Source: Mytilus californianus
Taxonomy: Eukaryota; Mollusca; Bivalvia; Mytilida; Mytilidae
Assembly: GCF_021869535.1 (NCBI RefSeq)
Contig: NW_026262581.1
Span: forward strand, 79,389,955-79,453,954
Length of the DNA: 64,000 nt
Reading direction: 5' to 3'
Shown here: in pieces, positions 23,858 to 35,550 of the stretch
Position numbering within the stretch: position 1 is the first letter of the stretch
How the letters are laid out: every line of letters begins with the position of its first letter
Notes under the pieces: model-generated
The model's input: only the letters and a program-made list of their open reading frames with translations
The model's database searches: none
What the model was told of the DNA's origin: nothing
Position numbers and translations under genes: made by a program

Positions 23858-25241
23858 AGAGTGCACACGCTGAAATGTCTCGCCTTCTTTACTAATCATT
23901 GATATTATGTTGATAGTCCTAAATATAAAGCTTTATTACAACTGTCACATAAACTTAACATTAACCAAGTAAACTAAACATTGACCAATGAACCATGAAA
24001 ATGAGGTCAAGGTCAGATGAACCATGCTAGGCAGGCATGTACAGCTAACAATTCTTCCATACAACAAATAGAGTTGACCTATTGCTTATAGTTTAAGAAA
24101 AAACAGACCAAAACACAAAAACTTAACACTGAGCAATGAACCTTGAAAATGAGGTCAAGGTCAAATAAAACCTGCGTGACTGCCAAATAGATCATAAAAT
24201 ATTTCCATACACCAAATATAGTTGAACTATTGCATATAGTATAAGAAAAACAGACCAAAACACAAAAACTTAACTATAACCACTGAACCATGAAAATGAG
24301 GTCAAGGTCAGATGACACCTGCCAGTTGGACATGTACACCTTACAGTCCTTCCATACACCAAATATACTAGACCTATTGCTTATAGTATCTGAGATATGG
24401 ACTTGACCACCAAAACTTAACCTTGTTCATTGATCCATGAAATGAGGTCGAGGTCAAGTGAAAACTGTCTGATGGGCATGAGGACCTTGCAAGGTACGCA
24501 CATACCAAATATAGTTGAACTATTGCACATAGTATTAGAAAAAAAGACCAAAACTCAAAAACTTAACTTTGACCACTGAACCATGAAAATAAGGTCAAGG
24601 TCAGATGACACCTGCCCGCTAGACATGTACACCTTACAATCATTCCATACACCAAATATAGTAGACCTATGGCATACAGTATAAGAAAAACAGACCAAAA
24701 CACAAAAACTTAACTATAACCACTGAACCATGAAAATGAGGTCAAGGTCAGATGACACCTGCCAGTTGGACATGTACACCTTACAGTCCTTCCATACACC
24801 GAATATACTAGACCTATTGCTTATAGTATCTGAGATATGGACTTGACCACCAAAACTTAACCTTGTTCACTGATCCATGAAATGAGGTCGAGGTCAAGTG
24901 AAAACTGTCTGACGGGCATGAGGACATTGCAAGGTACGCACATACCAAATATAGTTATCTTATTACTTATAATAAGAGAGAATCTAACATTACAAAAAAT
25001 CTGAACTTTTTTTTCAAGTAGTCACTGAACCATGAAAATGAGGTCAAGGACATTGGACATGTGACTGACGGAAACTTCGTAACATGAGGCATCCATATAC
25101 AAAGTATGAAGCAACCAGACCTTCCACCTTCTAAAATATAAAGCTTTTAAGAAGTTAGCTAACGCCGCCGCCGCCGCCGCCGCCGGATCGCTATCCCTAT
25201 GTCGAGCTTTCTGCGACAAAAGTCGCAGGCTCGACAATAAA
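23858..25241 (+). mobile_element. Family A-prime element with 440-bp higher-order repeats
   Basis: It begins AAGAGTGCACACGCTGAAA with TGTCTCGCC, as in family A, but its core units (about 147 bp) are different: each has CACTGAACCATGAAAATGAG and GGTCAAGGTCAGATG. Three units form a higher-order repeat of about 440 bp (compare 24251 and 24691). The 3' part has a pure GCC run (about 25162-25184) and a near-perfect hairpin at 25200-25236 (TGTCGAGC / CTGCGAC / loop / GTCGCAG / GCTCGACA), then AATAAAA. Confidence 0.75.
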
Positions 25242-25710
25242 ACTAGAGGTTCCTAAGAGCTTGGCATTTTGATGTTTATTTTCATTGTATATACTTTTAC
25301 ATGTAGCAATCGAAAAGGTTTTCAGGAATCACTTCTTATAGTCAAATATACATCTTTTCAAGCATTCTAGTGAAAGGATAGCAAATAAATGGTTTTTTTT
25401 TCTTTGATATAAACATATATGCATGTATACTAAAAACAAGTCTGAAGTTTATGTGACCATTAGACCAAAACTTTAACCTGATGTTGGATGGGCAGACAAT
25501 GTAGACACAGACTGAAACACATAATTCTCCTGTTGAGAGAAAAATGTTTTCAATGATTTGACATTAAGTCATAGACAGTATATCCCACACCTTTGCAGTT
25601 ACACAACAATATCACAGGTATTGCCTAGAATTGTGGACTCATTATTATGAATTGGATAGCAATTTTCCCGGATTTCGTGGGAATATAAAATTTTTTAAAT
25701 GTTTAATGAA

Positions 25711-26169
25711 GAAAATACTTTCTACGAGCCTTTATGCAGACTTTGGGTAAACCATGATATCAAATGTCCACTAACATATAATTTCTTCTCAATCCACAAT
25801 GAATGGGGAATGTGTCCATGGGACACAGATGATGCCCCCACTTGCATATAATGTTATGAAGGGACATAATTCAAGAAAGGTAAAAAAGAAGCTACCCAAA
25901 TTTGTACTAGATCTGTGTTTTGTGGTAATAAGCATTGTGTATAAGTTTCCTAACATTTGGTTGAGGAAAACTAAAGTTAGAGAACGGAAACCATTTTCGA
26001 GATGGTCCTACGGACAAGGGTAACTCTTAATGCCCCCTCCAGTGACGACAGACGCATAAAAATAAGTTCTTAAACTTACTTAAAATACTTTCTACAAGCC
26101 TTTATGTAGACTTTAACAAAACCATGATATCAAATACCCACGAACATATAATTTTTTCTCAATCCACAA
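25711..26169. repeat. 88-bp direct repeat flanking family D copy D1
   Basis: AAAATACTTTCTACGAGCCT ... TTCTCAATCCACAA at 25711-25799 recurs at 26082-26169 with few changes. The D1 element occupies nearly all of the space between. Confidence 0.85.
25801..26060 (+). mobile_element. Family D element, short copy D1
   Basis: The 5' end is ATGTGTCCATGGGACACA followed by GATGATGCCCCCACTTGCAT. One unit contains AAGGGACATAATTCAAG, GTAATAAGCATTGTGTATAA and AACATTTGGTTGAGG. The 3' end is CTACGGACAAGGGTAACTC, then TTAATGCCCCCTCC and GCATAAAA. The terminal hairpin is partly decayed. Copies of an 88-bp sequence lie on each side. Confidence 0.65.
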
Positions 26170-26571
26170 AAACTAGTAACAATGTACAAAAATAAATGAA
26201 TTAACAGTACTGTTGAATATGATCTCAAAATTATTGTGTCTCACAAGCTTGTGTAATAAATATTCTAGGAGGTATACATCCCTAATGCAATACTCACACA
26301 ATAACCCTTCTTTTATATGGCAAAATTTAAATTAGCAAGAACACCATATTTGCTTACTGCTGATATCTACATTATGCAGTACTTATGCAACCAAGAAAAA
26401 TTGCATGCTTACTTCTGAAAACATTCTAAATAGATTATAACTTTTGATTAAATGCTACAGGGATTATAACTTTTTAGTACTTCAACTCAGATTATATCTT
26501 TTTATTGCCAAACTATAAAATGCAATAATGTACAACAAAATTTTGATAGATGCTTGAGCATATATACATAC

Positions 26572-26895
26572 ATGATGAACTTGTACAATTCCATCCATTC
26601 CCATCCCTTGGTTAAACTGCTGCTGCTGCTGATGGGAGTCAGCCATGTCAGGAATGGTCTCTGTTGTATCTAATAAAGTATTTATTTGATGTAAATGTTC
26701 ATCTAACTGATGAGTTGGAACAATTGGAGCATGAGGAATCTGCATTGTAGGCGGCTCTAGAATTGGCCGAGCCACGATTAGACGAACTTGACTACCAGAC
26801 TGCCGTAGAACCTGAGCAACTTGTTCTGAGCTCATACCACGAACATTAACATCTCCAATTTGTAAAAGGTGATCACCACTGTGTAAACGTCCATT
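26572..26895 (-). CDS. MPDZ: Exon 5: second half of PDZ2 and PDZ2-PDZ3 linker
   Basis: This 324-bp exon (108 codons) completes PDZ2: [20 protein letters not shown], then [19 protein letters not shown] and IVARP. A long linker follows with many Pro, His and Thr residues and a pure run of five CAG codons (QQQQQ, about 26622-26636), which could be length-variable. The acceptor is CTATTTCAG|AAT and the donor is CAT|GTATGT, a weaker donor than elsewhere in the gene. Both ends are phase 0. Helix B starts with Ser rather than His, so PDZ2 ligand preference probably differs from PDZ1. Confidence 0.93.
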
Positions 26896-27449
26896 CTGAA
26901 ATAGTTCACAAAATGAATTTTAAAAAGCTTCATTATTCCATATGCATGTAATGATAAAATAAATTTGGAGACATCATTTAATTATTCAAATTTCTGTGTT
27001 CATATGTAATGGCTCATAAAATAGTCTGCCCTTGAGAAGATGTCTTCAATTACACTGTGTATGGGTTTTGTGAATCAATGCACCATTCATTTGAATAATC
27101 AGGTAGGGTGACCTAAAGTAGAAACCAAATGGTATGAAGGTATTGTCTTTCAACAGATGATAAAATAGACAACATATGTTCCTGAAGATGCCACTCTGCA
27201 TAACGTAATAAACTTTCAACAAAGTGGTTACTTTGAGTGTGGTTGTCTTATGTGGTCTACCAGTTGTCTTACTATAATTACCCATATACAATCATTATAT
27301 ACATGAATCATTCAATGAACTTCTAGTATGGTAATTTATCTGTAAACCGTTTCACAGATGACAACGGATATGTTCCAATTGTTGTAATTACAATCCTGCC
27401 CTTTTTTCCCTGAATGTGACCTACCGAATTAGACTTATCACTGGTTATG

Positions 27450-27695
27450 TACTAACATGAGCAACACTACGGGTGCCACAAGTGGAGCAGGATCTGCTTT
27501 CCCTTCCGAAGCACCTGAGATCACCCCCCGTTTTTCTATGTTGTGTTTTGTGTACTATTGTATGTCTGTTTGTCTCTTTCTTTTTTAACCATGGCATTGT
27601 CTGTTTATTTTGGACTTATGAGTTTGAATGTCCCTTTGGTATCTTTCGCCTCTCTTTCACCATTGTATCTTTTATAAGTTGTTCATATTTAGTAT
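27450..27695 (+). repeat. Mussel dispersed repeat P, copy 1
   Basis: GGGTGCCACAAGTGGAGCAG, CCTTCCGAAGCACCTGAGAT, AACCATGGCATTGTCTGTTT and TGTCCCTTTGGTATCTTTCG. It is the inverse complement of the copy at 40393. Two weak open frames are repeat shadows. Confidence 0.65.
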
Positions 27696-28133
27696 ACCAC
27701 TAATTATTTTCAATAAGATAGCATATATGATTTATGTTGGCATGGACAAATTACATAGTAACCATTTAAGGATGATGCATACACAAGTGTCGATTCTTAT
27801 TCATCGAATTCAATTTCTAATTTTTTTTTTTTTTTTTTTAAGAGTCATTGCATTGGTTTATGAGATATCGTTTGAAAAATCAAAGAAAAATCTATATTGC
27901 GTAATGCATGAAATTAATTCCTCATAAATAAAGATCTTTACAAATAGGAAATGTTGAATTGTTGTTTACCTTTCATTCCTGGATTGCTGATTTATTGAAA
28001 GTTAACAAATATATACTTCTATTGTATAGCAAGAACATATTTCATAGGGAACACAACCAGTAGTGCAAATAAAGCTTCATCAGCGACAAAAATGTGTTTT
28101 AAACAGTTTTTCAAGCTTTGCTATAGAATCTAT

Positions 28134-28258
28134 AAAAGGGTTATTGCATGAATATTGATGAATAGTATCCCTCATAAAATATATATTGCACTCTTAAGCT
28201 CATGCAATATAAAAGTCACTGGACAATTTTTACCAATCTTCACGCAATAACCCTTTAA
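28134..28258. mobile_element. Small inverted-repeat MITE
   Basis: AAAAGGGTTATTGCATGAA and the complement of TTCACGCAATAACCCTTTA bracket about 125 bp. The arms extend for about 28 bp with a few mismatches. An inner inverted pair (TATATTGCA / TGCAATATA) is also present. Confidence 0.7.
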
Positions 28259-28451
28259 TAATCACATACAATGATACATATGATTTTAACATCTGCATCT
28301 CTATGATTTTTTTAAATGAAGCCAGTTTTGCATTTGTCGCTTCACCTTATCTTCAGCATACTTAGAACACGACTAAGCAAACAATACTAACAACTTTACC
28401 TAATCAGAAATCTTCAATGAAATTTTGTCCTTCTCAATCCAAAATACTTAC

Positions 28452-28586
28452 AATATCAGCTATACCACCAGGTAGAATGGTCTTTACAACTACTCCTGTA
28501 CTACGACCTCCAATAATGCCAAATCCTAATCCAGTTCCGTCATTTATTAAGTCAATTACTTCAATTTGAGTCCATTCTGTATTCAG
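28452..28586 (-). CDS. MPDZ: Exon 4: first half of PDZ2
   Basis: This 135-bp exon (45 codons) reads [19 protein letters not shown], the GLGF carboxylate loop with FGIIGG, then [18 protein letters not shown]. The GLGFGIIGG and VKTILPGG strings are typical of PDZ2 of MPDZ/PATJ. The acceptor is CTTTCAG|CTG and the donor is ATT|GTAAGT. Phase 0 at both ends matches exon 3 (exit 0) and exon 5 (entry 0). It is too short to stand out by length, and was found by tracing the missing PDZ2 N-terminal half upstream of the exon that starts [11 protein letters not shown]. Confidence 0.93.
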
Positions 28587-28884
28587 CTGAAAGTATAGAG
28601 TAAAACATTAATATTTTTTTTTTTTATCATTTATCATTTTAATGTGCAATGTTGTTTATTGTTTTAATGTTGCACTTCCATGTATTCTTCATATGATTTT
28701 TTACAAAGCAAAAGTTCAAATATTAGCAAAGAATACATTCATTGCAGGCCACTTTTTTCCTTGGTTATCAATAAATAGCTCAGAGAACAAACTTCAGACA
28801 CGTTTATTTAAGGAACCAAACTTATTTTTATTGCTAATTTTTATCACTGACAGCTACATGTTTGTATTTCAAGTATATTTTTAC

Positions 28885-29031
28885 CGGTTCTGCTTTAATA
28901 ATTGGTTCAGATCTAACAGAGGAAGTTGATGATGCTTCTTGAGCATCTTGACGAGCTTTCAGATAGCATAAGGCTGTTAGTACAGCACCACACATAGAAT
29001 TTTGGTATGTCCGTCCCAAAGATGATGCCAT
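28885..29031 (-). other. Possible alternative first exon upstream of PDZ2
   Basis: This is an open 49-codon stretch starting with ATG after an in-frame TAA. It reads MASSLGRTYQNSMCGAVLTA, then CYLKARQDAQEASSTSSV and RSEPIIKAEP, and ends CCG|GTAAAA in phase 0. Exon 4 (phase 0 entry, [10 protein letters not shown]) lies 298 bp downstream, so splicing would give a short isoform beginning just before PDZ2. It cannot be an internal exon after exon 3: no AG acceptor in this frame gives phase 0. The composition of the last 25 residues resembles a PDZ linker. There is no clear promoter signal. It may be a chance open frame. Confidence 0.25.
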
Positions 29032-29759
29032 TTACTTGCCACACTAACCTTCATTATTGTGTATAAATATTTGTCAGCACGGAATCTGATTCAAATGTTT
29101 TACACAAAGTCCAATATAATAGTATTTGGCATTCTTCGGTAATCATTACTGTTTTATATGTGAAGAACCATGGTAACCAAATTCCTATATTATATAATTT
29201 GACTCTTAAATGCATCACTTTGGTATGATAGAGACCTGTGACATTTCTCCAGTTAAAGACTTAATAATTCGTTGTCATCAATATTCCAAGACTTGACGAA
29301 ATAAAATCATTAAGGATTAAGCTATATCACATTCGATAATTTAAACAACTTTCTTGGCATCAAACCATTTCCATTTTATTTTCAATTTGAAACACTTAAG
29401 AATTTGCATTAAATCCACACTTTAGTTTATTCAATAATCCTACACTTTATTTCATTGAAGTTCTAATGTCACTGTAGCATCCCCTTTTATTTAATTGCTA
29501 TATAATATTTCTAAGTTTTGAGGTAATTATTTGGCAGCTGTTTCAATAGAATGCTTTGAAGACGGAATTGATTAACTGTTTTTTTTTTTTCTGGCTAGAC
29601 AAACCTATGTCCCATAAACAGTTTATCTGAACCAATCATTAACTTTGTTTGAGGAAGTACTTCTTCTCAAGGACAAATTAAGCTTACTTTATTACTGAAT
29701 CTCGACTCACATTACTATAAAGCAACAGTTTACAAAATTAGAAACAAGAAGTAGAATTT

Positions 29760-30005
29760 ATCAATGGTTATGTTGTAATATTTTTCATTTTATGATCAAG
29801 GTCAAGTTTACTAAGTTGACTCAATACTACTAGAGTTACAATGATTTTGCTTATTTTTTTTCTCATTTCCTTATTTTGGTCATATAGTTCTTCAACTGAT
29901 TCGGTTCTTATAAATCCTTGGCTTTCATATAATTGGCTTTGGGCATTCCTGGTGAAGGTATATCCAGATAAGCACTTCGGACGCATGAAAGTTATAAAGT
30001 GTTGT
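29760..30005 (+). repeat. Mussel dispersed repeat X
   Basis: TATAGTTCTTCAACTGATTC, GGGCATTCCTGGTGAAGGTA and AGATAAGCACTTCGGACGCA. I recall this TTCCTG-TGAAGG / CTTCGGGCGCA-type module as frequent in Mytilus. The 72-codon minus-strand open frame within it is therefore most likely a repeat shadow rather than an exon. Confidence 0.45.
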
Positions 30006-30398
30006 TTTCATATTTTAGACCATTGGCATTATTGGTTAAATATGCAGATTTATCATGTTATAACCCAATCATATTTTTACCAATTATTCTTGCAACTAGT
30101 CAATTCAGTTCATACATATTTCAACAAAAGATATTCAAAAATTTGGTAGGTATATTAAAATCAATACTGCTCAGATAGACAACTTGATTAACCCGAGTTC
30201 AACCTTTGCTTCATTATCTGACATTTTTTTTAAAGAGCTCATGATAAAATCAAAATATTATAGAATTGTACATTTGCAAGGAAATTGGTTTAGACATCAT
30301 GTATGCTTCATTCTGAAAAAAACATGGCTAAAAAGCTGCTAGCTGCAAATTGAAACTAAATTAATAGAAACTACCAAATTTTCAACAACAAATTCCAA

Positions 30399-32007
30399 TT
30401 ATAAAATGCTCCGCTGGGGCGCAGCTTGATACGACTGCAGAGGACGAACCCTGAACAGTTGGGGCAAGTATGGACACAACATTCAAGCTTGATACAGCAC
30501 TGAATTTGGATTGTAATTAAATATTTGACACAGCAAAGGTTTCTGACACAGAATGAAAGTGGTCTAAGAACTTAAAATTTTTTAATTTACCTATTCAAAC
30601 CATATCATTATTATTTGCTTTTATATATAAATCAGAAATAACCAATTTAAAATGGAAAATTTCAAAGAAAAAAAAGGAAAATAAAATCCCCCCCCAAAAA
30701 AATTTTTTGAACCCCCTTATGATTCATCACCCCCAAACTCAATCCCAGCTTTCCCTTTGTGGTATGGTACCTTGCAGTACAATTTCAGAGAGATCCATAC
30801 ACTTCAAAACAAGTTATTGTCTGGAAACTAGAAAAATGCTTGTTTTTTTGCCCCTTTTTGGCCCCAAATTCCTAAACATTTAGGGCAATTACCCCCAAAC
30901 TCAAACCCAGCTTTCCCTTTGTGATATGGAACCTTGCAGTACAATTTCATAAAGACCCATACACTTACACACAAGTTATTGTCCTGAAACTAGAAAAATG
31001 CTTGTTTTTTTGCCCCTAATTACTAATATTTTGAGGGAATTACCCCCAAAATCAATCCCAGCATTCCCTTTGTGATATGGTACCTTGCAGTACAATTTCA
31101 GAGAGATCCTTACACTTGAACACAAGTTATTGTCTGGAAACTAGAAAAATGCTTATTTTTGGCCCCTTTTTGGCCCCTTATTCCTAAATGTTTTGGGCAA
31201 TTACCCCCAAACTCAATTCCAGCTTTCACTTTGTGATATGGAACCTAGTAGTACAATTTCATAAAGATCCATACACTTACACACAAGTTATTGTCATGAA
31301 ACTAGAAAAATGCTTGTTTTTTGCCCCTTTTTGGCCCCTTATTCCTAAAATTTGGAGGCAATTACCCCCAAAATCAATCCCAGCATTCCCTTTGTGATAT
31401 GGAACCTTGTGATACAATGTCAGAGAGATCCATACACTTACACACAAGTTATTGTCATGAAACTAGAAAAATGCTTGTTTTTTGCCCCTTTTTGGCCCTT
31501 AATTCCTAAAATTTTGAGGCAATTACCCCCAAAATCAATCCCAGCATTCCCTTTGTGATATGGAACCTTGTGATACAATGTCAGAGAGATCCATACACTT
31601 ACACACAAGTTATTGTCATGAAACTAGAAAAATGCTTGTTTTTGGCCCCTTTTTGGCCCCTAATTCCTAAAATTTGGAGGCAATTACCCCCAAAATCAAT
31701 CCCAGCATTCCCTTTGAGATATGGAACCTTGTGGTACAATGTCAGAGAGATCCATACACTTACACACAAGTTATGTCTGGAAGTTACAAAAATGCTTATT
31801 TTTGGCCCCTAATTCCTTAACTGTTGGTACCATAACCCCCAAAATCAATCCCCACCTTCCTTTTGTGGTATTGAACCTTATGGTAAAATTTCATTGAGAT
31901 CCATTCGCTTAAACTAAAGTTAGAGTGTAAAAACTAATGTGTCTTCGGACGACGACGACGTCATACCAATATACGACCACAAAAATTTTTTTGCGTTCGT
32001 ATAAAAA
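30399..32007 (+). mobile_element. Family B element, copy B3
   Basis: Same 5' end as the copies at 20144 and 49111, with about eight 160-bp units, then GACGACGACGTCATACC and a 3' hairpin at 31971-32002 (ATACGACCAC / GCGTTCGTAT, one change), ending AAAA. It runs opposite to the host gene. Open frames repeating the same peptide every 53-54 codons reflect the unit, not a gene. Confidence 0.8.
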
Positions 32008-32861
32008 TGACAAAAAAACTATAAAACTAGTGCATAAGCACCCACAACAACTGATGAGGTTGATAACTTGGAAATGTATATTGACATAACTATGGAACAA
32101 CATTAGAATGTGTACCATAAACCCTGCATAATATAATAGTTCTAACTTGCAAACTTTAGGTCAAGACAGGTGGGAAAAAAAGGTAAAAAATAATTTTAGT
32201 ACCATTATTAAATTTTTCGAATTGGAAATTTACCAACTTATGTTTCATCGAAATCATTCCAGTACTGAAGAGTTAGCTACAAGGGCATGTTTGAATGGTT
32301 TTGTAAGAATTTGACAAAAGAAAACACACTTATGTTAATAGAAAGAAAATTAAATGATAGAATTTTTAAATGAAATGTGCAATAAAAAATTAAAAAAATT
32401 AAATTGTGGTCACCATACTTGTTTTCTTGCTACTTGACAAAATATATTAATTTACTGTAAATTCCTTTATAAAATTAAATTATCTGAGTTATCTCCCCTG
32501 AAATAACTTAGTTTTCCATTTTTTATCCCTGTTTTTGTATATAAAAATAGTTCGCATAAATTAACAATAGGACAAAATCAAAAAATTTTATTCATTCAAA
32601 TGAAAAGTCTAACAAATAAATTCCATTTCTGCATCAAATTTGCTAATTTCAGTAAAATCTAGACTGACAATTTGCAGCCATTTGCAAAAAAAGATTAATT
32701 TAGTACGTGATTAGTTCTATTGTGCCTTCAACGTTTTAGACATTTGGTTCAATGCATTTCAATATCCTTTTAAAAACATTGATGTAAGAAGATTAAAAAG
32801 ATTTTTTGAAATAAGAAGACTGTAAAGCAATTGATCTGAATATGCAAAGGACTGTAAAGCT

Positions 32862-32886
32862 CATATATATATATATATATATATAT
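32862..32886. repeat. AT dinucleotide microsatellite
   Basis: About 25 bp of pure AT. Similar runs occur at about 15908-15924 and 56652-56680. Confidence 0.9.
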
Positions 32887-33096
32887 ACAGATTATGCAAT
32901 TTGAAAAAAAACATGATGGAAAAGGATGGCAGAAACATGAAAACAAACAAAAATCTTATGTTTTCTCTGCTTGACTTCAGGAGCCTGTAGTACAGTGGTT
33001 GTCCTTAAATTGTGTCTCTCATATTTGTTTTTCTTAAATTGTTTTGTTATCAATAAGGCAGTTTATTTTCTTGTTTGAATTGTTTAACATTGTTCA

Positions 33097-33226
33097 TGCT
33101 GGTGTCTTTTAAAGCCGACTATACATATGGGTTTTTCTCATTGTTGATGGCCGTAAGGTGGCCTATAATTGCTACTACCACTTCATTTAAACTCTGGCAA
33201 TCTTACCACATCTCCTCATTTTTATA
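33097..33226 (+). repeat. Mussel dispersed repeat S, copy 4
   Basis: GTCTTTTAAAGCCGACTATA, TCTCATTGTTGATGGCCGTA and CTTACCACATCTCCTCATTT. Diverged, with a deletion in the middle. Confidence 0.6.
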
Positions 33227-35286
33227 ATAAGGAGCATAAAGCATCAATAAAAACTAAATCTTTTTCTCCCATGAAAGCTCCAGATACTCTACAATTAACT
33301 GTAAACTACTTTGATTGAAAAGCATATAATTTAATCTATATAATGGTACCTCTGGTTGTTATCTATAGACAATTATTGATTCAGAAAAATTGGAAGTGAT
33401 CATTAATTATTCTGTGCTATTAATTTGATGGTACAGGTTTAGGATATATCTACTTCATCATTATACAGAAATAATCAAACAGACATTGTATTTATCCTAT
33501 GTTGTTGTATGTAATCCTACTGTTATAATCATTACAAGGTAGATATAATTAATTATTTACATAGGTAACTCATGTTATAATGCAGAAATGGTAGAAGCTA
33601 TGGAGAGCTAATTCCCTTGTCTTTTTCAGTTATATCAGAAATGCTTTGATTGCTAACTTACAAACTAAGTGGAAATATGATACATGAAATATAGGTTGTG
33701 ATGACCAAATTATTTGGCAGACATTAATAAGCCTCTAGCTTCAATACTATCCAGATTATTGATTTATAAGGAATAATTACTGATATCCTTGAGACATTTT
33801 TTATCTGTCCTTCGTGGATGGATAAAATGTAGGTCAAGGTGATCTATTTTAAAATGAAGTGTGTTCATTAACACCAAGCCATTCAATATGATTGTAATTA
33901 TTTATATCTAGACCTCAACTCCTGACTACAGAAAACACAGAGCTTAACAAGCATTAACAAATAGAAGAGGAAATAAAGAAACTAAATATCCACTGCCAAT
34001 CTACTTTAGACATACAGATTAACCACAAAAGATATTGCTAATACCAGGTTTTTTTTGTATAGAACAATGCAAACTGAAAATATATCAAGATCCAGCTGAG
34101 ACAATTTCTTTATTGTACCAAATATCCAGAAAAAAATTAAAATAAAATAAATGACCTCTGCAATACAAACTGTGGATCTTTTCACAAAAGTGTTTTGACT
34201 AAAAATGATGGTATATTAGACTGAAATGTTCATGACTTACAAGTAGTTTTTTCTTCATATTTTTTGTGAAATGAGTCACTGGTCTTTTATTAGTAGAATT
34301 ATATGAATAAAAGGAGATGTTGACTACTAAGACCTCAATGAGCCAGCTCCCCAACATTAACATATAGGTGTGCCTGTAACAAATGTCAAGCTCTCTTAAT
34401 CACTTAGTTTTTAAAAAAGGTATGATTAAATTTAAAAGGCACTGCAAACAAATAACCAAAAAAATACCAAGATATAACAAAAGTCAACCACTGACAAGGT
34501 TTCTGACATGGGACAGACACATGAACATTTGGTGGGGTTATACTTGGTTTTTTTTTAGATCTCCACCCCCCCCTTTTTAATCTCAATCAGAGAAATAAAA
34601 TAGAGACACATGTACCTGTACAATAGAAATCAGTACAGGAAATACATTTAACCTTACAATACCATTATACCTATTAACATGTTAAAGGCTGATCAATAAT
34701 GATGCACTGTGTATATGTTATTTAATTCAAATGGGCCTACTTGTCCTTAATAATAAAACAAGTACAAAAATACATAAAAGTCATCTACTTAAATGTGTAA
34801 AGTCAGTGCATTTAATGAGTCCATTTAACTTTATCTGTAAAGTGCTGTCTTGTACAATATTCAAGAAGGAAAGAAAACAATTATTTTCTTTTAATGACAT
34901 TTTCAAAATGGCATCATTAGTCTGTTTACAACTGATAAAATAGGCAAATTGCACTTAAAGACATTACTCCCACAAGATTTGACTATGACTGACCTACTGT
35001 TGACGTCTTTTGTGGTCAACTTTCAACTGTGCTATTGAATAATTCTACCTATGATGTGAAATCATTCTGATTCAGAGAATCTTTAAATCAGTGCAAAAGG
35101 TAAAAGAAAAAGTGGCTACTACCTGAATAGAATCTGAATTATAACTATGTTTGCACATACCTTGGAAAATGCAAAAAAGAATTCTTCATTGACCTTTAAC
35201 GTCAACTCAAATCAATTAAACTAAAAATATAGGTTACTTACACCCATACAGGCATATTGCATATATTGGGTTGAATATTAACTTAC

Positions 35287-35506
35287 AACCATATCGGCTG
35301 AACCCTCCGACTGTACATTGGACAACTGTTGTTTGTGGGGACTAGATGGTGGATCCCCTTGCTGGTTTGGATATTGCCCTCTGGCTACCACTAACTGCAC
35401 AAGTCCCTGTGCGCTCTGAAGAATACGGATAGCCTCGTGGTGTGACAAGTCTAGTGGCTGTCCATCTATAGCTAGGATCTGATCTTGTTCTCTAAGTCGT
35501 CCATCT
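35287..35506 (-). CDS. MPDZ: Exon 3: second half of PDZ1 and linker
   Basis: This 220-bp exon completes PDZ1 with [19 protein letters not shown], then the helix-B region [14 protein letters not shown] and strand VQLVVARG, and runs into a Gln/Pro/Ser-rich linker. A histidine sits at the expected first position of helix B, as in class I PDZ domains that bind S/T-X-hydrophobic tails; that is inference from family knowledge. The acceptor is TTTTTTATAG|A and the donor is GTT|GTAAGT; it exits in phase 0. A 20.1-kb intron separates it from exon 2. A short mobile-element copy begins only about 45 bp upstream of the acceptor. Confidence 0.94.
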
Positions 35507-35550
35507 CTATAAAAAAAACGATCAAAATATATAAAAAATTTTAAATAAGA

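Larger units (their letters stand above)
23075..26571 (-). other. Intron 5 (PDZ2-PDZ3)
   Basis: 3.5 kb, phase 0. It holds a mussel repeat (23131-23300), a large family A-prime element with higher-order repeats (23858-25241), and a family D element between two copies of an 88-bp direct repeat (25711-26169). Nothing recognised at 23305-23855, 25245-25710 or 26170-26571. Confidence 0.85.
26896..28451 (-). other. Intron 4 (splits PDZ2)
   Basis: 1.56 kb, phase 0. It holds a dispersed repeat (27450-27695), a T-run (about 27822-27839) and a small inverted-repeat MITE (28134-28258). Nothing recognised at 26900-27445. Confidence 0.85.
28587..35286 (-). other. Intron 3 (PDZ1-PDZ2)
   Basis: 6.7 kb, phase 0. 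It holds the possible alternative first exon (28885-29031), a dispersed mussel repeat (29760-30005), a family B element (30399-32007), a TA microsatellite (32862-32886) and another mussel repeat (33097-33226). Nothing recognised at 29035-29755, 30010-30395, 32010-32860 or 33230-35286. Confidence 0.85.

Noticed and set aside
29768-29986. 72-codon minus-strand frame that looks protein-like (YESQGFIRTESVEELYDQNK)
   Set aside because: The segment coincides with a dispersed repeat I recall from mussel DNA, and it does not fit the PDZ gene's phases.
32045-32075. CTGATGA ... GGAAATG as a possible hammerhead
   Set aside because: Stem II cannot pair in register next to the GAAA, and no closing stem I or III was found.
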